Below are positions 17,601 through 24,342 of a DNA stretch of 29,220 nucleotides, in pieces (position 1 is the stretch's first letter; each line of letters begins with the position of its first letter). A program made the position numbers and the translations under genes. Under the pieces are notes generated by a model. That model saw only the letters and a program-made list of their open reading frames with translations, ran no database searches and had not been told where the DNA came from. Source of the stretch: an uncultured Verrucomicrobiota bacterium (GTDB lineage: Bacteria > Verrucomicrobiota > Kiritimatiellia > RFP12 > UBA1067); assembly GCA_945947925.1 (NCBI GenBank), contig CAMEZU010000001.1, forward strand, positions 1 through 29,220. The letters run 5' to 3'.

Positions 17601-19038
17601 GCGTCGCCGTCATCGCCGGCAGGGTCGGCCAGGCGAAGCCGAGCGACCAGAACGAGGCGGCGTTCGCCGAGACGGACAGCGCGACGCCCGTGTCGCCCTT
17701 CCAGGCATCGATCGTCTTTGCGCCGCTCGCGGGCACCGAGACGCGCGCCACCGTCCCCGTCATGCCGTCGGGCGCCGCCTCCGTCACGGTCACCGTCCAG
17801 CCCGCCACGAAGGAGGCGCAGGCGTCCGACCACCACCAGCCCTGGCTCCCCAGCCGCCGCCCCGTCACCTGACGGCGCTCGGCGTCCGTCCCCGTCATGA
17901 CGCGACAGGTCAGTGCGCCGGACGCTTCCCGTGTGACGGACAGTTCGGGCGTCACGCTCACGGGCACAAACGAGATGCGCGAGAACCGCGCCGTCTCGGT
18001 CTTGGACTGCGACCGCGAGAAGACGCCGGGACCGACGCGCAGGTCGCCCGCCCAAAGCCCCGTGGCGGCGATCTCGCCCGCGTTCGTCCAGACGCCCGTC
18101 GACTGGCAGAACGCCAGCGTGAGGCGTCCCTGGCGACGCGTCAGCCGAAGCGGCACCTGCGCCCCGGCGGCGAACGCGTCCGGCACCTGCGTCGCCTTCA
18201 CGGCGCCGCCCTGCTGCGCCCGCACGGCGAACGTCACGCCGCTTCGGCGGACGGCGAGCGAGACGCCGGGACAGATCGCATTCGTGAGCGAGGTGCGCGC
18301 CACAAGCGCCGCCGCGCCGTCCTGCGGCACCGTGCAGGTCGCCTGCAGGACGAAGTCATCCGTTCCCGTCGGCAGCGTGAGCGTGTCGATCTCGTCTCCG
18401 TCGTACATGAAGCCGCGGCCGACGCCCGTCAGCTCGAAGACGCGGGCGGTGGCGTCGTAGGCTACTGTGCCGTAGGCTCTGCGTTGTCCGTAGCCGAAGA
18501 AGGTCCAGGGCTCGGGCACGGGCTCGAGCAGGTTGCCCGAGATCCAGATCGTCTCGTTCGCCGCGACGTCCAGGAGGCGGATCTGGCAGAGTTCGCTCCC
18601 CGTGCCCTCGCGGTATCTGAAGGAAATCGGGTAGCGCCGGTTCGCCTCCAGTTCGATCGGCTCGCTGAACTGCTCCTTGCCGGACGCATAGTTCGGCTGG
18701 TCGATGACACACCGTCCGTTCAGGTGGAGGACGAGTCCGTCGTCAGCGATCGTCTTGAACCGATAAGCGCCGGACTTCGTGACGTGCAGCACGCCGTTGC
18801 CGCGCACCGTGAAGTTGTCAAACGCGGCGAGTCCGTGCGGCGCACCGGACGGCAGCCGACGATCCGCAGCGACGTCCCACGGCTTGTAGTAGGTCGTCGT
18901 GTTGACGTAGGCGCCGCAGACGGCACCGTCCTGCTCGAACACGAGCTGGAGTCCGCCAGGCGCGGCGATGCCCCGCCACGCGGGAAGACAGGCGAGGGCG
19001 CAGGCGCAGAAGAGTCCGAAGGATCGGGGGGTGGTCAT
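14614..19038 (-). CDS. Large secreted multidomain GH50-like enzyme with PA14 and LamG-like modules
   Basis: 1474 residues with a signal peptide (MTTPRSFGLFCACALACLPA). Order: PA14-like module (about 30-180; YRFKTIADDGLVLHLNG), concanavalin-like module (about 185-375), linker region, second PA14-like module (about 510-660; YYRFRQSYANGCAKLSLGG), second concanavalin-like module (about 665-865). From residue ~875 follows a complete CBM-like plus GH50-like enzyme paralogous to the protein encoded at 10010-11857, with E1278 in GFFIDNEPG and E1371 in LHGEFHFGC as the two catalytic glutamates. The N-terminal modules probably bind carbohydrate or the cell surface. The ATG at 19038 is chosen because AAGGAG lies 10 nt upstream; an ATG at 19092 falls before the -10 box. 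It is divergent from a XylR-like regulator and carries operator half-sites in its promoter. Confidence 0.88.
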   Translation of the reverse strand: MTTPRSFGLFCACALACLPAWRGIAAPGGLQLVFEQDGAVCGAYVNTTTYYKPWDVAADRRLPSGAPHGLAAFDNFTVRGNGVLHVTKSGAYRFKTIADDGLVLHLNGRCVIDQPNYASGKEQFSEPIELEANRRYPISFRYREGTGSELCQIRLLDVAANETIWISGNLLEPVPEPWTFFGYGQRRAYGTVAYDATARVFELTGVGRGFMYDGDEIDTLTLPTGTDDFVLQATCTVPQDGAAALVARTSLTNAICPGVSLAVRRSGVTFAVRAQQGGAVKATQVPDAFAAGAQVPLRLTRRQGRLTLAFCQSTGVWTNAGEIAATGLWAGDLRVGPGVFSRSQSKTETARFSRISFVPVSVTPELSVTREASGALTCRVMTGTDAERRQVTGRRLGSQGWWWSDACASFVAGWTVTVTEAAPDGMTGTVARVSVPASGAKTIDAWKGDTGVALSVSANAASFWSLGFAWPTLPAMTATLAPTQRTPDGKGLWQAVYRSWQDGPSAAMPDLTLIGTLPSAWDVADGPYVTDAGQTVDRQNFYSLWHGFLTVPVSGYYRFRQSYANGCAKLSLGGTDVFTAFDRVTGTRTDESGWIRLTAGRRYPINVMWRKGNGTGSGSFSFAWRRDGTDWAPLPKEWLSTTRTASSPVRLDRDGVFGAWRDYDIGTSIPGNSILEGTLSTGGRRPDAFDLTFLASSGEGSFDNGLTTDAIHFLARPMDGDFLIEANVSLPTGYNGGKGVWRRLGLCVRESPTAANARCITAVRSYADGRLMAQMRNRTGAALTTFFSRNLGTGTARIGLERLEGKLNVYIDGRKVATRSLDGWPERLYVGFAGSSWAKEHQAVAFFQNCRVKKQIFHGFFISITEPQPDPLPFTMEDFAPVYKATVLKLGKGAVRLQMPSAEWSTGALYSNSNGVDLSQGRYLAADVENLSTTRQMRLTMHVSAGGVITDSDDHAAAILAQNRSVNTGIALNPGEKGTMMLLLPHVDIYGYPDGAKGVYTIDTHHVTDIAFKIQWPYENEFKGLVDCKVSNLRLVSFADKSRAVPRERYLPFVDNYGQFIHDKWSAKVTNDVQLVEDLVRERAELKPAPATWDEYGGWANGPQRTATGHFRTEKVDGRWWFVTPSGHLFFSFGMNVARTMTDASSGPAHPAWYADGVNKRGSMSYTLWNLQKKFGTSAYTEPYYDFLLDRFDSWGINTIGNWSAGALCQKGRKPYVCTIYSRDSSVPTLSNYAWYDCFAADFETKLKAAVKANAAKDPALKKALTDPMCIGFFIDNEPGISGAAAASGGDEKEFYRAYFKACREAIKAIAPNKLYLGCRLVGYRQSSYILSAAGEFCDVVSINGYCNSIYNVQQGLLNGNGFDKPILHGEFHFGCIDRGMFSAGLCPVGTQAERARSLTRFMQGALVHPNIIGAHWFQYRDQPLQGRGDGEAYQVGFVDVCDRTYPWLTRAAREVGENMYDYRQAGRLKNSMK

Positions 19039-19070
19039 GGGGACAGGTCTCCTTTTTCGATGATGCTGAG

Positions 19071-19132
19071 ATTCTACACGATGGCAAGACATTTTCAGAT
19101 CCTAAACCGAATCTAAAACATGTCCGAAACCG
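19071..19132 (-). promoter_or_regulatory. Promoter with two direct-repeat operator half-sites, large GH50-like gene
   Basis: On the minus strand the half-sites CGGTTTCGGACATG (19132-19119) and CGGTTTAGGATCTG (19109-19096) repeat with a 23-bp period, and the -10 box TAGAAT lies at 19076-19071, 20 bp from the proximal site. Period and distance equal those upstream of the beta-helix gene. The region is shared with the divergent regulator promoter, whose -35 begins 12 bp from the distal half-site, so autoregulation is possible. Confidence 0.75.
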
Positions 19133-19143
19133 TAAATTAATTC

Positions 19144-19173
19144 TTGCGCTGAGACATGCCGGCATGATAGAAT
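19144..19173 (+). promoter_or_regulatory. Promoter of the first XylR-like regulator
   Basis: TTGCGC (19144-19149), 18-bp spacer, TAGAAT (19168-19173) with a TGA extension. Only 10 nt separate the -10 from the ATG at 19184, so the transcript should start at or a few bases before the start codon. Confidence 0.6.
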
Positions 19174-19183
19174 GGCGTCACGA

Positions 19184-20347
19184 ATGAAGACGATCCTGTT
19201 CATCACCGACCTCCACACGGGATCGCGCGTTCCCGAACTCGCGGGCGTGCGCGAATTCGCGGTGGCGCACGACTGGCATGTCGAGGAAATCGAGGTGGCG
19301 CGCCTCGCACGCCCCGTAGCGGACGTCCTGCGATATTGGAATCCCGAGGGCTGCATCCTCGAGGGATCCTCCAACCTCCTGCCGCCCGCCGAGGAATTTG
19401 GCAACATCCCTGCCGTTCATATCGATGCCGGCGAAGCGGTGGTCAAGGACAAGGCGACATTCGTCGTCTCCAATGATGACGCGGCGATAGCGGACCTGGC
19501 GCTGAAGGAGCTGCTAAAGTCCGACTGCAACGCCTACGCCTTCGTCGGCTGGAGCGCCCGCGTGGCCTGGAGCCGCCACCGGCAAGAGCGCTTCGTCGCG
19601 CGACTCTCGGAAATCGGACGGACGTGCCACGTACTCACGGACCCGTGGACTCTCGGCAACAAGGACGACTTCGCCACGCGTCTCCGCCCCTGGCTTGAGG
19701 CATTGCCCAAGCCCTGCGGACTCTTCGCGGCGAATGACGACATCGCCGCCGCCGTCCTGGACGTCTGCACGATGGCCGGCATCTCGGTGCCGGGCGACAT
19801 CGCCGTCATCGGCGTCGACAACGTGTCCGCCTTCTGCGACAACCTGCGTCCGTCCCTCTCCAGCGTCGAGCCCGACTTCCGCGGCGGCGGACGCATGGCG
19901 GCCGCCCTCCTCCACGAACGGCTCACGAATCCGGCGACGCGTCCGCAGAAGCTCACCTACGCGCCGCTCGGCGTCGAGCCACGCCTTTCCACGCGACGGC
20001 TGGCGTTCTACGGACGCCGCCTTCTCACCGCCCTAGACCTCATCCGATGCGACGCCTGCGCGGGTCTCAAGGCTGCGGATGTCGTCAAGGTCATGGGCGT
20101 CTCCGAGCGCCTCGCCGAGACGCGCTTCAAGGCCGCGACCGGCCACCGCATCACAGAGGAGATCCGCGAGAATCGCTTCCGCCGCGCCTGCGAGCTGCTG
20201 TCGAACCCGCGCCAGGCGATCGGACCGATCGCCACGCTCTGCGGCTGGGAATCGGAGGCCTTCATGAAGCGGGCGTTCAAGGCCCGCTTCGGCTGCACGA
20301 TGCGCGAATGGCGCGACAGGCAGACGACGCGGAGGGCGCACGCATGA
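19184..20347 (+). CDS. XylR-like regulator: LacI-fold sensor plus AraC DNA-binding domain
   Basis: 387-residue one-component transcription factor. Residues ~1-265 resemble the sugar-sensing periplasmic-binding-fold domain of LacI/XylR proteins (PCGLFAANDDIAAAVLDVC, VPGDIAVIGVDNVSAFCD). The C-terminal ~100 residues form an AraC-type double helix-turn-helix (ENRFRRACELLSNP, IATLCGWESEAFMKRAFK). XylR proteins of this build activate carbohydrate genes on binding a sugar. The ATG at 19184 is preferred because an upstream ATG at 19172 overlaps the -10 box. It is divergent from the large GH50-like gene, and I infer that it binds the paired half-sites there and upstream of the beta-helix gene. Its TGA overlaps the ATG of the MATE gene. 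The ligand cannot be read from sequence. Confidence 0.9.
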   Translation: MKTILFITDLHTGSRVPELAGVREFAVAHDWHVEEIEVARLARPVADVLRYWNPEGCILEGSSNLLPPAEEFGNIPAVHIDAGEAVVKDKATFVVSNDDAAIADLALKELLKSDCNAYAFVGWSARVAWSRHRQERFVARLSEIGRTCHVLTDPWTLGNKDDFATRLRPWLEALPKPCGLFAANDDIAAAVLDVCTMAGISVPGDIAVIGVDNVSAFCDNLRPSLSSVEPDFRGGGRMAAALLHERLTNPATRPQKLTYAPLGVEPRLSTRRLAFYGRRLLTALDLIRCDACAGLKAADVVKVMGVSERLAETRFKAATGHRITEEIRENRFRRACELLSNPRQAIGPIATLCGWESEAFMKRAFKARFGCTMREWRDRQTTRRAHA

Positions 20348-21693
20348 GGAAAGACTTCACCCTCGTTGTTCGGACGGCGCTGCCGCTCGTCTTCGCCCAG
20401 CTCGCGTTCGCCGCGAACACCTTCGTGACGCAGTTCTTCCTCGCGCACCACTCGACGACGGCGCTCCACGCGTCGCTTCCCGCGTCGATGCTCGCAGTCA
20501 CGTACATGGTGTTCTTCAACATGACGCTCGGCTATGCGGGGACGATCTTCGCGCAGCGCCACGGCGGCGGCGACACGCGGGGCGCGCTCGCCGCGTTCGT
20601 GCAGTCCGTCTGGCTCACCCTCTTCACCCTGCCGCTCCTCGCCCTCGGCTGTCCGCTCGCGCGGCTCGTCCTCGGCGTCTTCAACACGTCGCCGGACGTC
20701 CTTGCCGCCGAGACGCGCTACTTCGACATCCTGATGCTCAACGCGGCCTTCACGATTCTCGCGCAGGTCCTCGGCGGTTTCTTCACGGGACAGGGAAAGA
20801 CGAAGTTCGTCGGACTCGTCACGGTCTTCGGGTTTCTCGTCAACATGGCGATCGCACCCGTCTTCATCGCCGGCTTCGCGGGACTCCCGGACGGCACGGC
20901 GGGCGCCGGCATCGCCCAGACGATCGCTCACGTCGTCCCGTGCGTCATCCTCGCCGTGGCCATCGCCCGCGCGCCCGAGTTCCGCGCGCGGACCGTCTCG
21001 CTCCGGCCGAGCCTCACGGCGCGGGAGACGATGGAGATCCTGCGGCTCGGAATGCCGAACGGACTCCGGACCGTCCTTGAGATCGGCGGGTTCTTCTGCT
21101 TCACGGCCTTCCTGTCCGAAGGCGCGCCGGCGGCGGTTGCGGCCTCGACGGCGGTCTTCGCCGTCAACAACATCCCCTACGGCGCCGTCCAGGGACTCGC
21201 CTCCGCGGTCGAGATCCTGGTCGGACGCGCCAGCGGCAGAAAGGACGCGGTCGCGGTGCGCGGCATCCTCGTGACGGCGACGATCCTTACCGTCGTCCTC
21301 GCCGTCCTCTACGTGAAGGTCCTCTGGCTCTTCCAGGACCCGATTCTCGATCCGTTCCTCAAGAACGCGCGCGTCACGTTGGAAGCCTTCCACGAAACGA
21401 CACGCGTCCTCGTCGCGATTGTCGCGGCGAAGACGCTGTTTGAGATGATGACGCTCGTCCTGCAGGGCGTGCTGCGCGGACTCGGCCGGACAGCCGACGT
21501 GTGCCGCGTGCAGGCGATCACCTCGTTCCTCGTCTGGATCCCGGCCTACGGCCTGGTCAGGATCTGCCACCCGACGGTGCCCGCCTACTGGCTGACGATG
21601 ATCCTCTCCGGCGTCGCCTCGTGCGTCCTGCTCGGACGCTCCGTGCTGAAGCGAATCACAGGCCGAAGCCGAAGTACTGGTTCGTGTTGTTGA
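20344..21693 (+). CDS. MATE-family membrane transporter
   Basis: 449 residues, the usual length for the family, with about 12 hydrophobic segments in two halves. Early sequence TALPLVFAQLAFAANTFVTQFFL, QVLGGFFTGQGKTKFVG in the first half and NNIPYGAVQGLASAVEILVGRASG in the second fit MATE/polysaccharide-flippase-fold transporters. MATE proteins usually exchange Na+ or H+ for organic compounds. The ATG overlaps the regulator's stop (ATGA), so the two are translated together; this pairing with a sugar regulator suggests a role tied to glycan use, but the substrate is unknown. The last ~12 codons run antisense into the end of uxaC, giving an unusual arginine/serine/cysteine tail. Confidence 0.88.
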   Translation: MRKDFTLVVRTALPLVFAQLAFAANTFVTQFFLAHHSTTALHASLPASMLAVTYMVFFNMTLGYAGTIFAQRHGGGDTRGALAAFVQSVWLTLFTLPLLALGCPLARLVLGVFNTSPDVLAAETRYFDILMLNAAFTILAQVLGGFFTGQGKTKFVGLVTVFGFLVNMAIAPVFIAGFAGLPDGTAGAGIAQTIAHVVPCVILAVAIARAPEFRARTVSLRPSLTARETMEILRLGMPNGLRTVLEIGGFFCFTAFLSEGAPAAVAASTAVFAVNNIPYGAVQGLASAVEILVGRASGRKDAVAVRGILVTATILTVVLAVLYVKVLWLFQDPILDPFLKNARVTLEAFHETTRVLVAIVAAKTLFEMMTLVLQGVLRGLGRTADVCRVQAITSFLVWIPAYGLVRICHPTVPAYWLTMILSGVASCVLLGRSVLKRITGRSRSTGSCC

Positions 21694-23071
21694 ACGAGAT
21701 GTCCTCGACGATCTGGCCAAGCAGCTTGAAGTCCGCGATGACCTCGCCGTTCTCGACCCACTGGCCGATCACGTTGCAGAGGATGCGGCGGAAATACTCG
21801 TGGCGCGCATACGAGAGGAACGAACGCGAGTCCGTCAGCATGCCGATGAAGCCGGCGAGCGAGCTCAGGTTCGCGAGGTCGCGCAACTGCTTCTCCATGC
21901 CGAGCTTGTGGTCGTTGAACCACCAGGCAGAACCGACCTGAACGCGCTGCGGGAACGAGCCGTCCGTCTGGAAGCAGCCCGCGATCGAGCCCATGATCTC
22001 GTTGTCGTTCTGGTTGAGCGAGTAGAGGACGACCTTCGGCATCGTGCCCGTCTGCTCGAACGCGTTGAGGAGGTTCGCGAGCGCCTTCGCGCCGCGCGTG
22101 TCGCCCACCGCGTCGAAGCCCGTGTCGGGACCGAGCGCCGCCATCATCTTGTCGGAGTTGTCGCGGATGCAGCCGTAGTGGAGCTGCATCACCCAGTCGC
22201 GCTTCGCATACTCGCCCGCCAGGTAGCGGAGGACCGCGGTGCGGAACGTGTCGCCCGCCGCGACGTCGATCGCCTTGCCGGCGCGGCCGTCGAGGAGGAT
22301 CCTGTCGAGCTCCTTCTCCGTCGCCTCGGCGTACACGGCGTAGTCGAGTCCGTGGTCGGACACCTTGCAGCCCTTGGACGCGAAGAACGCGATGCGCTCG
22401 CCGAGCGCCTTCGTCAGGTCCTTGAACTTCCGGATCTTGAACCCGACGACCGTCTCGAGCTTTTCGACATAGCCCGCGAACGGCTTCTTATCCACGTTGA
22501 AGGCCTTGTCCGGACGGAACGCCGGGAGCACCTTCACCTTGCACGTCCTGTCCGCCGCGATCTTGTCGTGCCACTCGAGCGAGTCGATCGGATCGTCCGT
22601 CGTGCAGATGAGCTTCACGTTGGACTGGTCGATGAGGCCGCGCACGCTCATGTTCTTCTGCGCGAGCTTCTTGTTGCACGTCGCGTAGATCTTCTTCGCG
22701 GACCTCTCGCAGAGCTGCTCGGTGACGCCGAAGTAGTTCTTGAGCTCGAGATACGTCCAGTGGTAGAGCGGGTTGCCGAGGAGGCGCGGGAGCGTCTTCG
22801 CCCAGGCGAGGAAGGTACGGTAGGGATCCGTATCCTTCGAGCCAGTGATGTCCGTCTCCGGCATGCCGCAGGTGCGCATCTGGCGCCACTTGTAGTGGTC
22901 GCCGCCGAGCCACACCTCGGTCACCGTCTTGTACCGCTTGTCCTCCGCGATGTCCTGCGGATTGATGTGGCAGTGGTAGTCGATGATCGGCATCTTCGCC
23001 GCATGCTCGTGGTACAGCTTCTTCGCCGCCGCCGTCTCCAACAGGAAATCCTTATCCAAGAACTTCTTCAC
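21656..23071 (-). CDS. uxaC: Uronate isomerase
   Basis: Interconverts D-glucuronate with D-fructuronate and D-galacturonate with D-tagaturonate in the cytoplasm. 471 residues, normal for UxaC. It begins VKKFLDKDFLLE and carries the amidohydrolase-type metal motif DYHCHINP, then TTDDPIDSLEWH, LPAFRPDKAF, WVMQLHYGCIRDN and FIGMLTDSRSFLSYARHEYFRR, all UxaC hallmarks. The GTG at 23071 is chosen because GAGGAGG lies 5 nt upstream and the protein then starts at the family's normal residue; the upstream in-frame extension overlaps the kinase gene end. It follows the kinase gene by 55 bp and is probably co-transcribed. Its 3' end overlaps the convergent MATE gene by 38 bp. Confidence 0.97.
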   Translation of the reverse strand: MKKFLDKDFLLETAAAKKLYHEHAAKMPIIDYHCHINPQDIAEDKRYKTVTEVWLGGDHYKWRQMRTCGMPETDITGSKDTDPYRTFLAWAKTLPRLLGNPLYHWTYLELKNYFGVTEQLCERSAKKIYATCNKKLAQKNMSVRGLIDQSNVKLICTTDDPIDSLEWHDKIAADRTCKVKVLPAFRPDKAFNVDKKPFAGYVEKLETVVGFKIRKFKDLTKALGERIAFFASKGCKVSDHGLDYAVYAEATEKELDRILLDGRAGKAIDVAAGDTFRTAVLRYLAGEYAKRDWVMQLHYGCIRDNSDKMMAALGPDTGFDAVGDTRGAKALANLLNAFEQTGTMPKVVLYSLNQNDNEIMGSIAGCFQTDGSFPQRVQVGSAWWFNDHKLGMEKQLRDLANLSSLAGFIGMLTDSRSFLSYARHEYFRRILCNVIGQWVENGEVIADFKLLGQIVEDISFNNTNQYFGFGL

Positions 23072-23126
23072 AAGATCCTCCTCATCCACGTGTTCTTCGT
23101 CACTCGTCACGACGCGTTGACCGCGC

Positions 23127-24230
23127 TCAGCGGTCGACGCGCGCACCGCCGCCGCCGACCATCTTCTCGATGTCCGCCTTCGTCGCCATCGACGTATCGC
23201 CGGGCGTGGTCATCGCGAACGCGCCGTGCGCGGCGCCGTAGTTGACGGCCTTCTCGGCGTCGTCGAAGGTCATGAAGCCGTAGATGAGGCCCGAGGCGAA
23301 AGAATCGCCGCCGCCGACGCGGTCGTAGATCTCGAGGCCGGGACGCTGGACGGAGCGGTGGAGCTGGCCCTTGTACCAGCAGATGGCGCTCCAGTCGTTG
23401 ACCGTCGCGGACTTCACGCTGCGGAGCGTCGTCGCGACCGCCTTGAAGTTCGGGTAGATGGAAACGGCCTTGTCGATCATCTTGCGGAAGCCCTCGATCG
23501 GAAGCGTCGTGAGGTTCGCGTCCACGCCCTCGACCTCGATGCCCAGGGCCGCGGTGAAGTCCTCCTCGTTGCCGATCATGACGTCGACGTACTTCGCGAT
23601 CTCCTTGTTGACCTCCTGGGCCTTGGCCTGTCCGCCGATGGACTTCCAGAGCGAGGCGCGGTAGTTGAGGTCGTAGGACGTCACGGTGCCGTACTTCTTC
23701 GCGGCCTTCAGGGCCTCGATCGCCACCTCGGCGGTCGTCTCGGAAAGCGCTGCGAAGATGCCGCCCGTATGGAACCAGCGCACGCCCTCCTTGCCGAAGA
23801 ACGCCTCCCAGTCGATCTCGCCGGGCTTGAGCTGGGAGATGGCCGTGAGGCCGCGGTCGGCACAGGAACGCGCGCCGCGGCAGCCATAGCCGCGCTCGAC
23901 GAAGTTGAGGCCGTTGCGGACCTCGCGGCCGATGCCGTCGAACGTGCGCCAGAGGACGTGGCTCACGTCGACGCCGCCCTGGAGCATGAAGTCCTCGACG
24001 AGACGGCCGACCGGATTGTCCGCGAACGCGGTGACCGCCGTCGTCTTGAGACCGAAGCAGCGGCGCAGGCCGCGCACGACGTTGTACTCGCCGCCGCCTT
24101 CCCAGACCTTGAACTCGCGGGCGGTGTGGATGCGTCCGTCGCCCGGATCGAGGCGAAGCATGATTTCACCGAGGGACGCCGCGTCCCACTGACAGGAACC
24201 GGCCGGCTTGACGTTAAGGGAATCTGACAT
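23127..24230 (-). CDS. kdgK: PfkB-family 2-keto-3-deoxygluconate kinase
   Basis: Predicted to phosphorylate 2-keto-3-deoxygluconate to KDPG in hexuronate catabolism. 367 residues. The N-terminus has GEIMLRLDP and GGGEYNVVRGLRR, and the PfkB signature 2 with catalytic Asp appears as DRVGGGDSFASGLIYGF; TSYDLNYRASLW is the usual substrate-side motif. Adjacency to uxaC supports KDG rather than ribose or fructose as substrate. The ATG at 24230 has GGAAAGG about 9 nt upstream; a TTG start at 24248 is less likely. Expressed divergently from a second XylR-like regulator. Mannonate or altronate dehydratase and KDPG aldolase are not in the window. Confidence 0.88.
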   Translation of the reverse strand: MSDSLNVKPAGSCQWDAASLGEIMLRLDPGDGRIHTAREFKVWEGGGEYNVVRGLRRCFGLKTTAVTAFADNPVGRLVEDFMLQGGVDVSHVLWRTFDGIGREVRNGLNFVERGYGCRGARSCADRGLTAISQLKPGEIDWEAFFGKEGVRWFHTGGIFAALSETTAEVAIEALKAAKKYGTVTSYDLNYRASLWKSIGGQAKAQEVNKEIAKYVDVMIGNEEDFTAALGIEVEGVDANLTTLPIEGFRKMIDKAVSIYPNFKAVATTLRSVKSATVNDWSAICWYKGQLHRSVQRPGLEIYDRVGGGDSFASGLIYGFMTFDDAEKAVNYGAAHGAFAMTTPGDTSMATKADIEKMVGGGGARVDR

Positions 24231-24260
24231 TTTCGTATACCTTTCCAAATCTTTACGGTT

Positions 24261-24269
24261 ATTCTAGCA
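24261..24269 (-). promoter_or_regulatory. Extended -10 promoter of kdgK-uxaC, with inverted repeat
   Basis: TGCTAGAAT on the minus strand, 30 nt before the ATG. The box lies inside an inverted repeat, ATTCT-AGC-AGAAT (24261-24273), in the divergent region shared with the second regulator, so it may double as an operator. Confidence 0.55.
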
Positions 24270-24279
24270 GAATCGGCAC

Positions 24280-24309
24280 TTGAAAGGATATAGCAAATAA
24301 TTGTACAAT
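24280..24309 (+). promoter_or_regulatory. Promoter of the second XylR-like regulator
   Basis: TTGAAA (24280-24285), 18-bp spacer, TACAAT (24304-24309). It lies 33 bases before the ATG at 24343. No Shine-Dalgarno precedes that ATG. Confidence 0.6.
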
Positions 24310-24342
24310 AATAGCACCATCCAATCATGTCCGCGAACCGCC

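Noticed and set aside
16213..19116. Long plus-strand open frame of 967 codons
   Set aside because: Antisense to the large GH50-like gene; no domain, no signal peptide, Arg/Val/Ala-rich shadow composition.
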